Notes: generated by a model not told the origin, from the letters alone. A DNA stretch of 64,000 nucleotides from Meconema thalassinum (GCA_946902985.2 OX336388.2:225826467-225890466), one strand, 5' to 3'. Shown: positions 9,470 through 22,187, counted from the first letter of the stretch. Numbers and translations: made by a program.

Positions 9470-12400
9470 TGTACCCAATATCCGGATAGTAGGCTGTCAG
9501 ATATCCGCCCCCTCAATCGGATTGCCAATAATCAATCGCACCGGCACAGCTACATCAATGAAAATGGCACTGACAGATACTATCGAGATTAGAGCACAAT
9601 AGTTAACAAGAAATTATTGTGGAACACACCAAAATAGACGGGGGTTCATACTTACCTTTACTTACCTCTTAAATTTATCTCGGGGACTGGGTTGTCAACT
9701 GGATCACTTAAAGTATGCCCACACAATAACCTCCACCATGATATTTAAAATGAACCAGAACGAAGACGAGAAACTTTAAACTGCACAATAATTTATTTCA
9801 CAAAAAGAATGATTTTAACAAAATTAAACAACAAAATCAACGTGGCAATCAGAAGCCATCGACCACATAACCATGTCCTCCTGTAGGACCTGTATTCTCT
9901 ACATATAATGTTTCAGCTTTCTCAAGCTCATAGCAACGTAAAAATAATAATGCAATTGGAATGGAAACGGGATTTGGGATGAGACACATATATCAATTGT
10001 TTTGCGTGTTTATATACTTCACATTTTATTTATAGCCACAAGGCTATTATGGAACGTCCTTGGCCTCTGTAACACAGTTGTCCGGGCCAGCTGCAATGCA
10101 CCTGTATCGTCAAAGCGGACTCCCGTTCGTTCAACCCTAGCATAAGCGTGTTACCTCAGAGCTTGGCTCTCCTTTTCAAATACGTAAATGTTCACATCTC
10201 AACTGAAATATTATCACGCAAATGTCTTACATGCTTCATTCAAACACCAGTGGATTACTCCAACAATCCCAAATCATGATTAATTGTTCAAACCACTTGC
10301 TTAATTAGCGTTGTTTAGAGTATAAAAAAAACTCTAAATGTTAATTAATTATTTATAACAATAATAAATTGTTTATAACAATGTCAAATGACAATTGAAA
10401 AGTTTATACACGCCTGTATTAATCACTAACATTTCAAATTATTTAACAAAGATATTTACATTTTACAATATTATATTGTTTATATTATTTATTCAAGGAA
10501 TACATTAAACCACACGTTTATCCGGTTGATAATTACTTAAATCGTGTTGATATAATCGACCAATGAAGGTTAGTTATATTTAACTGTCAAATTCAGGTTT
10601 AATAAGGTTTAATAATAATTATTAATATTTGTGACGGTAACCTCCATTCAAAATCTTTATCTCAAATTATTTAACACTCTTGTTAATTTTAACAGTATCT
10701 TCATATGAATAATCTTTCAAAGAACAAGAACAATACATTCAGCGGGAAAATACTTCGCTCAAGACGCCCAAAATTACACAACAATTGGTCCAAATTCATC
10801 ATATCTCTTCATATATATGGCATAAAAATCTTCCAAACTACACACATAAACCTCCACTTATTAATTCATCAACTTCATTAATTATTGTGGGAACCTCCTT
10901 CATTATTCAAGGGCATTACTCAACAGCGACTTTTACACGTCCACTGAACTAACGATTATACATCCATTGTTCCTCTTTAAAAATTCTTACATTCATCAAT
11001 TGTAATAATGACTGTTATTATTTAACCTTCGTGGGTTTCATTCATGAATCGATATGAAGAAAAAATTTGCCAATCACAAATAAATTTAATAGCAAATACG
11101 ATTAGACACTCCTGCCTGGTCTATCAAAATTGAGATTAACATCTTCAAAGTAACGCAGTATAAAAATACTATCTTCAAACAAAGTTCATCTAAACTGCAA
11201 AATAGTCGAATAGAATACAATTAGATTGTGGAATGCAAACATTAATGTTCCAATCTAGAATTGAGAAAAACTCTTATCAAATGTTCATTACTATAGTGAA
11301 TTCAATAAATCGAAATAAAAGTTCATATTTCATAAAATTGTCTATAATGCAATGATAAATGTCTATGTTGCAATCATGTTCATAAGACGACTAGTATTTC
11401 AAAGATCGTTGATATCGTAATAGATTTTAACGCTCTAAAATCATTTAATTATTCTTCTTTCTTGAGGATGACAGAAAATTGGTCAAAGTAATTTACTGAA
11501 TAGAATTACTTTAATAAAATGACACGCTGTCTGAATTCAAATCTGCCATAGCAAATCATTAACTTTACAGTCAAATCGTGACTACAAAAATATGCAAATT
11601 ACTGAAAGAATTTAATATCAGTCTCAACTGATCCAAAATTATTAAGTATGCCAATGACATAGCAATGTCTCAAAAATCGAAGAAAAAGGCATAAATCATC
11701 GAAGTGTACTGAGTACAGAAATATCAATCAAGAAAATGGGGCAAAAATTATGGGACAGAAAATAAGGGAAAAATGGTTGCTCAGATATCGCTACAAGACT
11801 CAAATAATACAAGAAACGTTCACGACTACCTTATCTGTTGATTGAAGTTCCAGAGGAAAGTTTTCAAAGAAAACTGCTGTTGGTTCCATTTCACCAGCGT
11901 GAAGATGTGCTCCGTCCTCCAATTTGGAATCAGCGTCCTCGGAGAATCGAACTGCTTCCTCCTCCGAAATTGCACTGCTCCGTGGATACGAAAAACATCC
12001 TTCTGGCAAAAATCTTCTTTGTGCGCCGGGACAACCCTGGCCTCTCTTGAAAGTTCCCTGAAGTTCTTGCAGGAATTCGCCATGAAGTTTATTGTAGTTA
12101 TTTCCGCAGAAATATTCATAGTTGTGGAGTATGAAAATATTTCCACTGTTATCTGGTATAATTCAGCGATGGATTCACGATGAATGAGTGTAGTTGGATG
12201 TTCACTACATGCTCGCTTTTGTAGAAAGACGATTAACGAAGTTCCATGCTGTTACTTTACTCCAATCAATATATGTCCCAATTGCATTAAAGCCTTAGCC
12301 TTCCATCTCAACTACTGTTATAATCATTGAAAGCACTGCAAGATTATAATGTTCCATAGTCGAATGTATCGTTGTAATACCAAACGTATTCTCCAATATC

Positions 12401-13339
12401 ACTGTTGCACTCCACGTGTCAGCCGTAGTGTATAATGTGGAATTTAAAAGTGTTTCTCCTGTGGCGAGAAAATCACTTTTGTTGGCAGCCTTAAAGTTCC
12501 AATATCTTTCGAAGTATAACTGTGAAATTGTTCAAATCTTCTACACACCTCAATGTTATACTGCCTAATAGAATTATAATGCAGGCTGAAGTTAGCGCTT
12601 GATATCTTGACTGGTGGAAACGTTAATGTGAGCGTTTCAACTTCACCTAGTTTCGAGCAGCGTAAAATGGAACTGCTCCGAGTTCGTTCGATGCGCCGGG
12701 CTTTAACCACGCTAAAGACAACTTACTTCACTGAGTCACTTGAAAATAACTATATATCACCAGAAATATATATGCGATCTGACATATGAGATCTGAGTAT
12801 GAGTTCTGAGAGCTCCTCTCTCCTGTGCACGACCTTTTATCAACTTCTTAAGGGGCGTATCCATCCCTTCCATAGCCTGTTGCTGCGTCATTGCTGGAAG
12901 TTTTAACTTTGGCTATACTTGACGGATTTTCAAATTTCAAAAACTCAAAATTAATTTCTTCAAAATTCCAAATCAATGCCATAACTGAAAATAGATTTCC
13001 ACAAATCTGCATGCCAAAAGTAATCAAATATCGTAGTTTCAGCAATCTCCGTCTTCCTTCCAAACTATCGTTCATTGGTTCGAGTCTCTCCTCCAATAGC
13101 GTAGCTTCTTCCTTAGCACAATACCTTGTTTCCTGCGACTGCGTCGTAAATCTCGGATCTTTCTCGAACAAAATCATGACGTCACCAAGAATCTCAGCTC
13201 AACCAGCCTACTGGCATGAAGTCTGCGTCATCCGTGCCTACGTCATGAATATCCACGTCATAAATATGACATTCATAACTTTACTCCTATTTGCCAATAC
13301 AGCCATTGTGGTCTCAATATAATTCAATTTCCGGGGGCA
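9470..13339 (-). repeat. 3' LTR of the gag-only element
   Basis: 3,870 bp beginning TGTACCCAATATCCGG and ending CCGGGGGCA on the plus strand. In element orientation it begins TGCCCCCGG. It holds sense-strand ORFs (for example 12848-13177, 109 codons) that resemble no protein I know. The promoter-like motif at 12805-12840 leaves U3 at only ~0.5 kb, making R+U5 about 3.3 kb. Confidence 0.93.
12805..12840 (-). promoter_or_regulatory. TATA/Inr-like core promoter in LTR
   Basis: On the minus strand ATAAAAG (12834-12840) is followed about 32 nt later by the initiator-like TCAGA (12805-12809). The same pair is at 19807-19842 in the other LTR. Spacing fits arthropod core promoters; transcription start is inferred. 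Confidence 0.4.
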
Positions 13340-13352
13340 TTCTCCCTTCACC
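13340..13352 (-). promoter_or_regulatory. Polypurine tract
   Basis: On the minus strand GGTGAAGGGAGAA directly precedes the 3' LTR (TGCCCCCGG). It is the expected primer for plus-strand DNA synthesis. Confidence 0.75.
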
Positions 13353-13527
13353 ACGTTTTAAAAACAGTTGCAAATTGTTTTTAAACTCTGTGTTATAAGT
13401 ATCAGAATTCACTTGAACACGAAATTGAATTATTATTGGCTTACTCTTATATGATATTTCTTCTATGTTCCTTAATCATTAGTCTCTTCTTCTCTGGTTT
13501 GTGTGTGGCTAATGCATTCTCTCCTCT

Positions 13528-15861
13528 CTACTGTCTCTTCTGTCCTGAATATCTGTTTTCCAAGTTCTGCTGACTTGTAGAAAGACCAGGATCGATCACT
13601 ACATCCTGTCTTTTCTTTTGATTTTCAGCTTCCTTTTCTCGTAATTCCTTCAGATACTGCTGACTTTCTTTCTCTCTCTCTTGATACTTGTCGGGTGTCA
13701 TAACCTGACCTTGAGAATTCTGATTCTGGTTCTGGTACTGGTTATTTCTGTTATAATTTCTATTATAACCATTGTTGTAGTACCTACCTCTTCCGTTGTT
13801 GTAATTCCCTCTATTATTATTCCAGCCTCGTCTTTGCTGATATGGACGGTAACCTTGGGATCTGTGGTTGCGGAAATAATTATTCCTGTGAGGACCTACA
13901 TTTTCAGTTTTTCCTTCCTCAGGCTTATCAGTTTGTTGCACTTGGTCCATGTAGACCGTATTAACGTCTTTGAATTCGTGCCTCTGACCTTTTTGTACCA
14001 AATTTGGCATTGGACTCGTGTAGTCAAGCCTTCTCAACAATTCGTCCATACTTGTCAAATCTCTAATGTTTGACGATATGATCAGTCTTCTTACCTCCAC
14101 AGGCAGCATACGTGAAATCGCATCTATCAACTGCTCTGTTGACAATGGGGGTTGCAAAAATCTCAAGCGTGATAGTTGACTCGTGAAGAAATCAGCGTAC
14201 CGTGTTGGAAGAGTACCTGAATACTTCCTCGAGTATACTTCAGCTCTTAGTGAATTCTGAGCTTCTATTGACCAGAATCGTTTAATCAGTGCCTCTGCAA
14301 ATTCGTCAAAATTGCTGAAAGTGTACCGAAATGCTCTAAACCATTCGAGGGGTCCTCCAGCTAGAAATCTTTCTACGATTCTCATCTCTCTCTCTCTAGG
14401 AATGTGGGCTTCTATGAAGTAGTCTTTAAGATTCCTGATATATTCGATCGGTGTGAGACTATCAGTGTTGCTAAATTTTTGAGGTTTGTCTTCAAAATTC
14501 CGGATGACTGTCACATTTCTCGGATATGAATCCATATAATTCCTCCCACTATCACGATACTTCCATTCAGGTTCAATATTCCGATCCTCTTCTTCTTCCC
14601 TGAATCTGGATATACGTTCCTCAGGACTAATATCTCTCTCTTCTGTATTAAGGTTACCTCTTCTCACGTAATTTCTCTCCTCTTCACCAGTCAATCCTTC
14701 GGTATCCTTGTCTGTGATTTCCGTGATGACTTTCCTAATCAACTCTTCCTTATAGGTTTCCATCATGCTAGCTTCTCCTAGTTTCAAATTCTGCAGTTTG
14801 CTCGTAGTTTCGTTAACATCAGAGACAACCTTATGAATCTGTTCCTCTAACGCAGTTTTTAATGCTTGCACGTCCTGACCTAGTTGAGTTCTATCCTCTA
14901 CCTGCTTTTCGGATAGCGAATCCATCCTTACATTCAAGTCTTTCCTAATCTGAACTACTTCGTTATTAATGTCTACTTGTGTACTGGCAAGTTTTCTTTC
15001 AATTCGTTCTTGAATCTGATCTACATGTTCCCCACTTGACCTGTTCCATTCATCTTTCCACACCGTTACATTTGCAGTTAACATTTCCGCAATATCTACT
15101 TCGATGTCCTCCTTAAGTAAACGATTGTGATCTAATACTTGGGTTCTCATGACCTCTACATAGTATTTTAAACCAGCTAAAGAAGCCGTTGTCCTAACAG
15201 ACTCGTCAACTAATCGAGTTGTTAATGCACTAATGTTACGGGTACAAAGCATTTTTGAAGTTTCAATTTCCTCCCTAACTTTGTTAACATCAGTCTGAAC
15301 TTTAGCAATGTCTACAAAAACAGTATTGACTTCTACTTGTATTTTATTGATATCGCTTTGCATATCGTTAATATCTGAATGAATATTATTGATGTCTACT
15401 TGAACATTTGATACATCAGTTCGAACATTAATAACCTCTCTTTGAACTTCTTCTACTTTATCCTGTACAGTAGCAACATCATTCCTTACAACAATTACTT
15501 CAGCTCTAGCACATGAAATATCACCCCGGACATTAGCAACATCAAGATTCAACATGGTAAGATCTTTTTGTACCTTAGACACATCAATTTTAACCTCAGA
15601 AACATCTTTATGCACATTGGACACGTCTGTGCGCATGTCAGTTACAGCATTCTCGATTCCCTGGGTACTGATCTGTAAACGCGACATATCATTTTCTAGG
15701 TTTGCAGAACTAGTCTGAAGAACTTTCATATTCTCCTCCAGTCGACTAGTATTCCTAGCTTCCATCTCCCTCATGCTTTCGTTCATGCTAGCTTTCAAGT
15801 TAGCAGACATCTCCTCTAACATCATTCTCAGACTTTCATCTGCCATTTCAATAATATTCAA
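13528..15861 (-). CDS. Gag polyprotein (777 aa) with long heptad coiled coil
   Basis: An intact ORF from ATG at 15861. Residues ~72-200 are about 18 uninterrupted heptads of the form D-V/I-x-x-V/I-x-x (DVSNVHK, DVSEVKI, DVSKVQK and so on), predicting a very long coiled coil. Further helical, charged sequence follows. Residues ~450-590 form a retrotransposon Gag capsid-like domain (PLEWFRAFRYTFSNFDEFAE, LIKRFW, YADFFTSQLSRLRF). The C-terminus is rich in Arg, Gly, Asn and Tyr (RGNYNNGRGRYYNNGYNRNY) and has no CCHC zinc knuckle. Gag would assemble the particle and bind RNA in the cytoplasm. The broken Gag at 54400-56560 shares the capsid-like segment and basic tail. No pol follows the stop before the LTR. 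Confidence 0.9.
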   Translation of the reverse strand: MNIIEMADESLRMMLEEMSANLKASMNESMREMEARNTSRLEENMKVLQTSSANLENDMSRLQISTQGIENAVTDMRTDVSNVHKDVSEVKIDVSKVQKDLTMLNLDVANVRGDISCARAEVIVVRNDVATVQDKVEEVQREVINVRTDVSNVQVDINNIHSDINDMQSDINKIQVEVNTVFVDIAKVQTDVNKVREEIETSKMLCTRNISALTTRLVDESVRTTASLAGLKYYVEVMRTQVLDHNRLLKEDIEVDIAEMLTANVTVWKDEWNRSSGEHVDQIQERIERKLASTQVDINNEVVQIRKDLNVRMDSLSEKQVEDRTQLGQDVQALKTALEEQIHKVVSDVNETTSKLQNLKLGEASMMETYKEELIRKVITEITDKDTEGLTGEEERNYVRRGNLNTEERDISPEERISRFREEEEDRNIEPEWKYRDSGRNYMDSYPRNVTVIRNFEDKPQKFSNTDSLTPIEYIRNLKDYFIEAHIPREREMRIVERFLAGGPLEWFRAFRYTFSNFDEFAEALIKRFWSIEAQNSLRAEVYSRKYSGTLPTRYADFFTSQLSRLRFLQPPLSTEQLIDAISRMLPVEVRRLIISSNIRDLTSMDELLRRLDYTSPMPNLVQKGQRHEFKDVNTVYMDQVQQTDKPEEGKTENVGPHRNNYFRNHRSQGYRPYQQRRGWNNNRGNYNNGRGRYYNNGYNRNYNRNNQYQNQNQNSQGQVMTPDKYQEREKESQQYLKELREKEAENQKKRQDVVIDPGLSTSQQNLENRYSGQKRQ

Positions 15862-16447
15862 TAATAAACTGCTTTAGGGACATACATCAAACAGAGCAAA
15901 ATAACAACATCTGAGCAACATTTTTCACCATATATAAATTTGAGCAATTTTCTGTCTTAAATCTAACTTATAATTAACCTTCGTAGACACTTCATGTTGA
16001 AATAAACTCAAGCACATGTTCAAGTTTCTTTGGTTCATTTTAAAATATCCTAACACAAATAATTTACATTTATACTCCAAATAGTTTAAATTTATCTTTA
16101 ATATGACTATACATGTCATTAGCCGGTCAAATAAAATAAGAATCCAGATCATAGGCGATTTTTCTAAGTTTCCAGCCTATTTAACCTCTTTCAAGTTGTA
16201 TAAGATCTGATCTTTTCTGAGTGTAATTTTCCTAATACAATACAACATTTATTCCTATATAATCACACTCTCAAATTCTACAATTGGCTAAGACATCTAA
16301 CAAAGAATCAACCTCTTTATTTGAGTCTTCACAATCCCTTTGACATCGATAACTTGGTAATCCAATGTTATTCGAACACTCCACAAAAATTGCGGTGTCA
16401 ATTCTACTGCAATAACTTGGTAATCCAATGTTTTGCAGATCGTTCCC
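15862..16447 (-). other. Untranslated leader of the gag-only element
   Basis: About 590 bp between the primer-binding site and the gag ATG. It contains a direct repeat of ~20 bp (aacttggtaatccaatgtt at 16351 and 16414), a possible packaging or structural signal. No convincing ORF. Confidence 0.5.
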
Positions 16448-16465
16448 CACGATTTAGGGTCGCCA
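16448..16465 (-). promoter_or_regulatory. tRNA primer-binding site
   Basis: On the minus strand TGGCGACCCTAAATC starts 7 nt after the 5' LTR end. TGG pairs with a tRNA CCA end; TGGCGACC resembles sites used by several insect Gypsy-type elements. The spacer gtaggat is nearly the same as gtaagat in the other LTR element. Confidence 0.7.
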
Positions 16466-16472
16466 ATCCTAC

Positions 16473-19400
16473 TGTACCCGATATCCGGATAGTAGGCTGT
16501 CAGATATCCGCCCCCTCAATCGGATTGCCAATAATCAATCGCACCGGCACAGCTACATCAATGAAAATGGCACTGACAGATACTATCGAGATTAGAGCAC
16601 AATAGTTAACAAGAAATTATTGTGGAACACACCAAAATAGACGGGGGTTCATACTTACCTTTACTTACCTCTTAAATTTATCTCGGGGACTGGGTTGTCA
16701 ACTGGATCACTTAAAGTATGCCCACACAATAACCTCCACCATGATATTTAAAATGAACCAGAACGAAGACGAGAAACTTTAAACTGCACAATAATTTATT
16801 TCACAAAAAGAATGATTTTAACAAAATTAAACAACAAAATCAACGTGGCAATCAGAAGCCATCGACCACATAACCATGTCCTCCTGTAGGACCTGTATTC
16901 TCTACATATAATGTTTCAGCTTTCTCAAGCTCATAGCAACGTAAAAATAATAATGCAATTGGAATGGAAACGGGATTTGGGATGAGACACATATATCAAT
17001 TGTTTTGCGTGTTTATATACTTCACATTTTATTTATAGCCACAAGGCTATTATGGAACGTCCTTGGCCTCTGTAACACAGTTGTCCGGGCCAGCTGCAAT
17101 GCACCTGTATCGTCAAAGCGGACTCCCGTTCGTTCAACCCTAGCATAAGCGTGTTACCTCAGAGCTTGGCTCTCCTTTTCAAATACGTAAATGTTCACAT
17201 CTCAACTGAAATATTATCACGCAAATGTCTTACATGCTTCATTCAAACACCAGTGGATTACTCCAACAATCCCAAATCATGATTAATTGTTCAAACCACT
17301 TGCTTAATTAGCGTTGTTTAGAGTATAAAAAAACTCTAAATGTTAATTAATTATTTATAACAATAATAAATTGTTTATAACAATGTCAAATGACAATTGA
17401 AAAGTTTATACACGCCTGTATTAATCACTATCATTTCAAATTATTTAACAAAGATATTTACATTTTACAATATTATATTGTTTATATAATTTATTCAAGG
17501 AATACATTAAACCACACGTTTATCCGGTTGATAATTACTTAAATCGTGTTGATATAATCGACCAATGAAGGTTAGTTATATTTAACTGTCAAATTCAGGT
17601 TTAATAAGGTTTAATAATAATTATTAATATTTGTGACGGTAACCTCCATTCAAAATCTTTATCTCAAATTATTTAACACTCTTGTTAATTTTAACAGTAT
17701 CTTCATATGAATAATCTTTCAAAGAACAAGAACAATACATTCAGCGGGAAAATACTTCGCTCAAGACGCCCAAAATTACACAACAATTGGTCCAAATTCA
17801 TCATATCTCTTCATATATATGGCATAAAAATCTTCCAAACTACACACAAAAACCTCCACTTATTAATTCATCAACTTCATTAATTATTGTGGGAACCTCC
17901 TTCATTATTCAAGGGCATTACTCAACAGCGACTTTTACACGTCCACTGAACTAACGATTATACATCCATTGTTCCTCTTTAAAAATTCTTACATTCATCA
18001 ATTGTAATAATGACTGTTATTATTTAACCTTCGTGGGTTTCATTCATGAATCGATATGAAGAAAAAATTTGCCAATCACAAATAAATTTAATAGCAAATA
18101 CGATTAGACACTCCTGCCTGGTCTATCAAAATTGAGATTAACATCTTCAAAGTAACGCAGTATAAAAATACTATCTTCAAACAAAGTTCATCTAAACTGC
18201 AAAATAGTCGAATAGAATACAATTAGATTGTGGAATGCAAACATTAATGTTCCAATCTAGAATTGAGAAAAACTCCTATCAAATGTTCATTACTATAGTG
18301 AATTCAATAAATCGAAATAAAAGTTCATATTTCATAAAATTGTCTATAATGCAATGATAAATGTCTATGTTGCAATCATGTTCATAAGACGACTAGTATT
18401 TCAAAGATCGTTGATATCGTAATAGATTTTAACGCTCTAAAATCATTTAATTATTCTTCTTTCTTGAGGATGACAGAAAATTGGTCAAAGTAATTTACTG
18501 AATAGAATTACTTTAATAAAATGACACGCTGTCTGAATTCAAATCTGCCATAGCAAATCATTAACTTTACAGTCAAATCGTGACTACAAAAATATGCAAA
18601 TTACTGAAAGAATTTAATATCAGTCTCAACTGATCCAAAATTATTAAGTATGCCAATGACATAGCAATGTCTCAAAAATCGAAGAAAAAGGCATAAATCA
18701 TCGAAGTGTACTGAGTACAGAAATATCAATCAAGAAAATGGGGCAAAAATTATGGGACAGAAAATATGGGAAAAGTGGTTGCTCAGATATCGCTACAAGA
18801 CTCAAATAATACAAGAAACGTTCACGACTACCTTATCTGTTGATTGAAGTTCCAGAGGAAAGTTTTCAATGAAAACTGCTGTTGGTTCCATTTCACCAGC
18901 GTGAAGATGTGCTCCGTCCTCGAATTTGGAATCAGCGTCCTCGGAGAATCGAACTGCTTCCTCCTCCGAAATTGCACTGCTCCGTGGATACGAAAAACAT
19001 CCTTCTGGCAAAAATCTTCTTTGTGCGCCGGGACAACCCTGGCCTCTCTTGAAAGTTCCCTGAAGTTCTTGCAGGAATTCGCCATGAAGTTTATTGTAGT
19101 TATTTCCGCAGAAATATTCATAGTTGTGGAGTATGAAAATATTTCCACTGTTATCTGGTATAATTCAGCGATGGATTCACGATGAATGAGTGTAGTTGGA
19201 TGTTCACTACATGCTCGCTTTTGTAGAAAGACGATTAACGAAGTTCCATGCTGTTACTTTACTCCAATCAATATATGTCCCAATTGCATTAAAGCCTTAG
19301 CCTTCCATCTCAACTACTGTTATAATCATTGAAAGCACTGCAAGATTATAATGTTCCATAGTCGAATGTATCGTTGTAATACCAAACGTATTCTCCAATA

Positions 19401-20341
19401 TCACTGTTGCACTCCACGTGTCAGCCGTAGTGTATAATGTGGAATTTAAAAGTGTTTCTCCTGTGGCGAGAAAATCACTTTTGTTGGCAGCCTTAAAGTT
19501 CCAATATCTTTCGAAGTATAACTGTGAAATTGTTCAAATCTTCTACACACCTCAATGTTATACTGCCTAATAGAATTATAATGCAGGCTGAAGTTAGCGC
19601 TTGATATCTTGACTGGTGGAAACGTTAATGTGAGCGTTTCAACTTCACCTAGTTTCGAGCAGCGTAAAATGGAACTGCTCCGAGTTCGTTCGATGCGCCG
19701 GGCTTTAACCACGCTAAAGACAACTTACTTCACTGAGTCACTTGAAAATAACTATATATCACCAGAAATATATATGCGATCTGACATATGAGATCTGAGT
19801 ATGAGTTCTGAGAGCTCCTCTCTCCTGTGCACGACCTTTTATCAACTTCTTAAGGGGCGTATCCATCCCTTCCATAGCCTGTTGCTGCGTCATTGCTGGA
19901 AGTTTTAACTTTGGCTATACTTGACGGATTTTCAAATTTCAAAAACTCAAAATTAATTTCTTCAAAATTCCAAATCAATGCCATAACTGAAAATAGATTT
20001 CCACAAATCTGCATGCCAAAAGTAATCAAATATCGTAGTTTCAGCAATCTCCGTCTTCCTTCCAAACTATCGTTCATTGGTTCGAGTCTCTCCTCCAATA
20101 GTGTAGCTTCTTCCTTAGCACAATACCTTGTTTCCTGCGACTGCGTCGTAAATCTCGGATCTTTCTCGAACAAAATCATGACGTCACCAAGAATCTCAGC
20201 TCAACCAGCCTACTGGCATGAAGTCTGCGTCATCCGTGCCTACGTCATGAATATCCACGTCATAAATATGACATTCATAACTTTACTCCTATTTGCCAAT
20301 ACAGCCATCGTGGTCTCAATATAATTCAATTTCCGGGGGCA
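16473..20341 (-). repeat. 5' LTR of the gag-only element
   Basis: 3,869 bp, nearly identical to 9470-13339 (one base shorter in an A run near 17335). Its core promoter-like pair is at 19807-19842. It should drive the gag transcript leftwards. Confidence 0.93.
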
Positions 20342-20597
20342 GTACCTACTGTAAGGCCACGGCCGCCTCCGTCCCTCTTCCTAGCCTATCCATCCCAATC
20401 TTCCCCTCCCTTCCCTCATGAGGCCCCTGTTCGCTTTGCAGGTGAGGCCGCCTGGGTGAGGTGCTAATCCCACCTCACCAGTTGTAACCCTTCCGATTAG
20501 ATGTTCCCAGCTCTAGGACACTGCCTGGATAGGCGGTAGGGGTGAGTTCCCTCGCTGAGTCCCTGGGAGCCACCACCCTGGAGGGTAAACACGATTA
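20342..20597 (+). mobile_element. SINE family S1, right part
   Basis: It resumes at the GTAC target copy and continues through the GC-rich body (aaggccacggccgcctcc, ctgcctggataggcggtagg) to the A-rich end (ggagggtaaacacgattaaaa). It joins 9241-9469. A modular element follows directly at its A-rich tail. Confidence 0.9.
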
Positions 20598-20601
20598 AAA
20601 A

Positions 20602-22187
20602 ACAAGATGTTCAGCAAGGAACATATAGCCTACTTCATCCTAAATGTATGGGTATCTTTATGACTCTTTGTCCTCATCCCTAAAACAATCACCCCAACCA
20701 CAATGTATTGTTTGTTTTCTTTTATATTAATAATAAGCCAGTAAGTGTCAAGATCAATATTATATACTTTATGATGATTGAATAACAAAACTACTAACTT
20801 ATTGTAATGCATTCACGTCCGTTAATCTCTATATTAAGCCAGCCTGCAAAATTAAGAATCTTCCGCCCCAATCACAGTAGGTGGTGCTGCGACCTATCAG
20901 TGAATTAATCTTTATCTTGTACGCCTATGCACTGCCATCGTAATGTACTACGATGGCAGTGTTCTATGGGTGTTGAATGAGTAGGCAGTTTAAAGTAGCC
21001 AAGAGGGAGGCGATCCAGCTGGCAGTGTTTAAAGGTATTCGGAGCGCGATCGTGGCTAATAGTTGAACTACCAGTATTACAAAATTGCCATACTTCAGGA
21101 GGCCAGCTCAGGCATTTACACAGCGTTATGTTTGGAACAATAATACCCACATAACCCACAAGAGGACAGCACCGTACAGAGGCATTAAGAAGGCTGTGGT
21201 TAATGACAACGTGTATCTAGTTCTTCTATTCTCCTTTTTCTAATGTCTTCTGTTTATGTGCGATGCTGGGACTGTGATTTTATTAATATACGAGTGTATA
21301 CTTTATCCTCTCCTTTGAGCTAAATGACATTTTATTCAGTATCTGTGGGAAAAGATTGTGCACATCATTTGTAAAATAATTCAAGAAAAAAAACCTAACT
21401 GTAGCAGTATTCGATCCCCAGTCAACTGCGTGTCAAACTAACATGCTAGCCCAGAGCTAACCGTATCCATGACGTTAGGTGTTCTTAACTGACATATTAG
21501 ATACAAACTGTTGGCAAATAATGATTTTAAATAAACGATTTCTTCACTGCAGTACATCTTCATTAAAGATCATTTCATACAAAGTTTATATTATTGTATC
21601 AGTACGGTATATCACATACAACATACTAAAACTACTGAAATATAAGACAGGCACATGAGGACAGCTGCCATCTTGTCGTGTGACACAAACGGCTCAGCTC
21701 TTTTAAGCCACTCATACTGTATAATATTATAATATTAAATTATAATAAATAACGGATCACGACCTTCAGGATAGCTTAAACCCCCCTAGGCTCGATAATC
21801 GGAATTGGTGGGTCTTAAGCTATTTATTAAAATGGTTGCATAATTCACACGGCCGCCATCCTGAAATGGCATGGCCGATGACCTTGAATGTTGGATGAAA
21901 GACGCGTCCTATATAAAGGTATGTTGTCACCAAATTTGGTAGAGATCGGATGATTAGTTTAGCCGTAATTTGATTTTACGTTTTGAACATTTGAGTGGCC
22001 GCCATTCTGTTTTGGTAAATATGGCGGCGATATAAAGTATGACACTGAGGTGTCCTTTACTAGTGCTACCTCTGTACCAAATTTCGTTCAATTCGGTTTC
22101 ACCGTGTTCGAATTGATAGGGGGGGACAGACATTCAGAGTACACACACTCACACACACACAGACACACACACACACAGACTCACACA

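Larger units (their letters stand above)
9470..20341 (-). mobile_element. Gag-only Ty3/Gypsy-type LTR retrotransposon with 3.87-kb LTRs
   Basis: A complete 10,872-bp insertion on the minus strand. LTRs run 9470-13339 and 16473-20341; the internal region is only 3,133 bp. Ends are TG...CA and the 4-bp target duplication GTAC lies at 9466-9469 and 20342-20345, inside SINE S1. By eye the LTRs differ at about a dozen substitutions and one A-run indel, so the insertion is young. The interior holds a primer-binding site, one intact gag ORF of 777 codons and a polypurine tract, but no protease, RT, RNase H or integrase. It must use enzymes made elsewhere. The gag core resembles that of the element at 49192-64000, although the LTRs do not. 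Confidence 0.93.

Noticed and set aside
13681..14073. Plus-strand 130-codon frame
   Set aside because: Antisense of gag; composition is the mirror of the Asn/Arg-rich tail.
15255..15650. CRISPR-like or satellite array from the 21-bp periodicity
   Set aside because: It lies inside an intact gag frame and encodes heptads; no spacers, and the context is eukaryotic.
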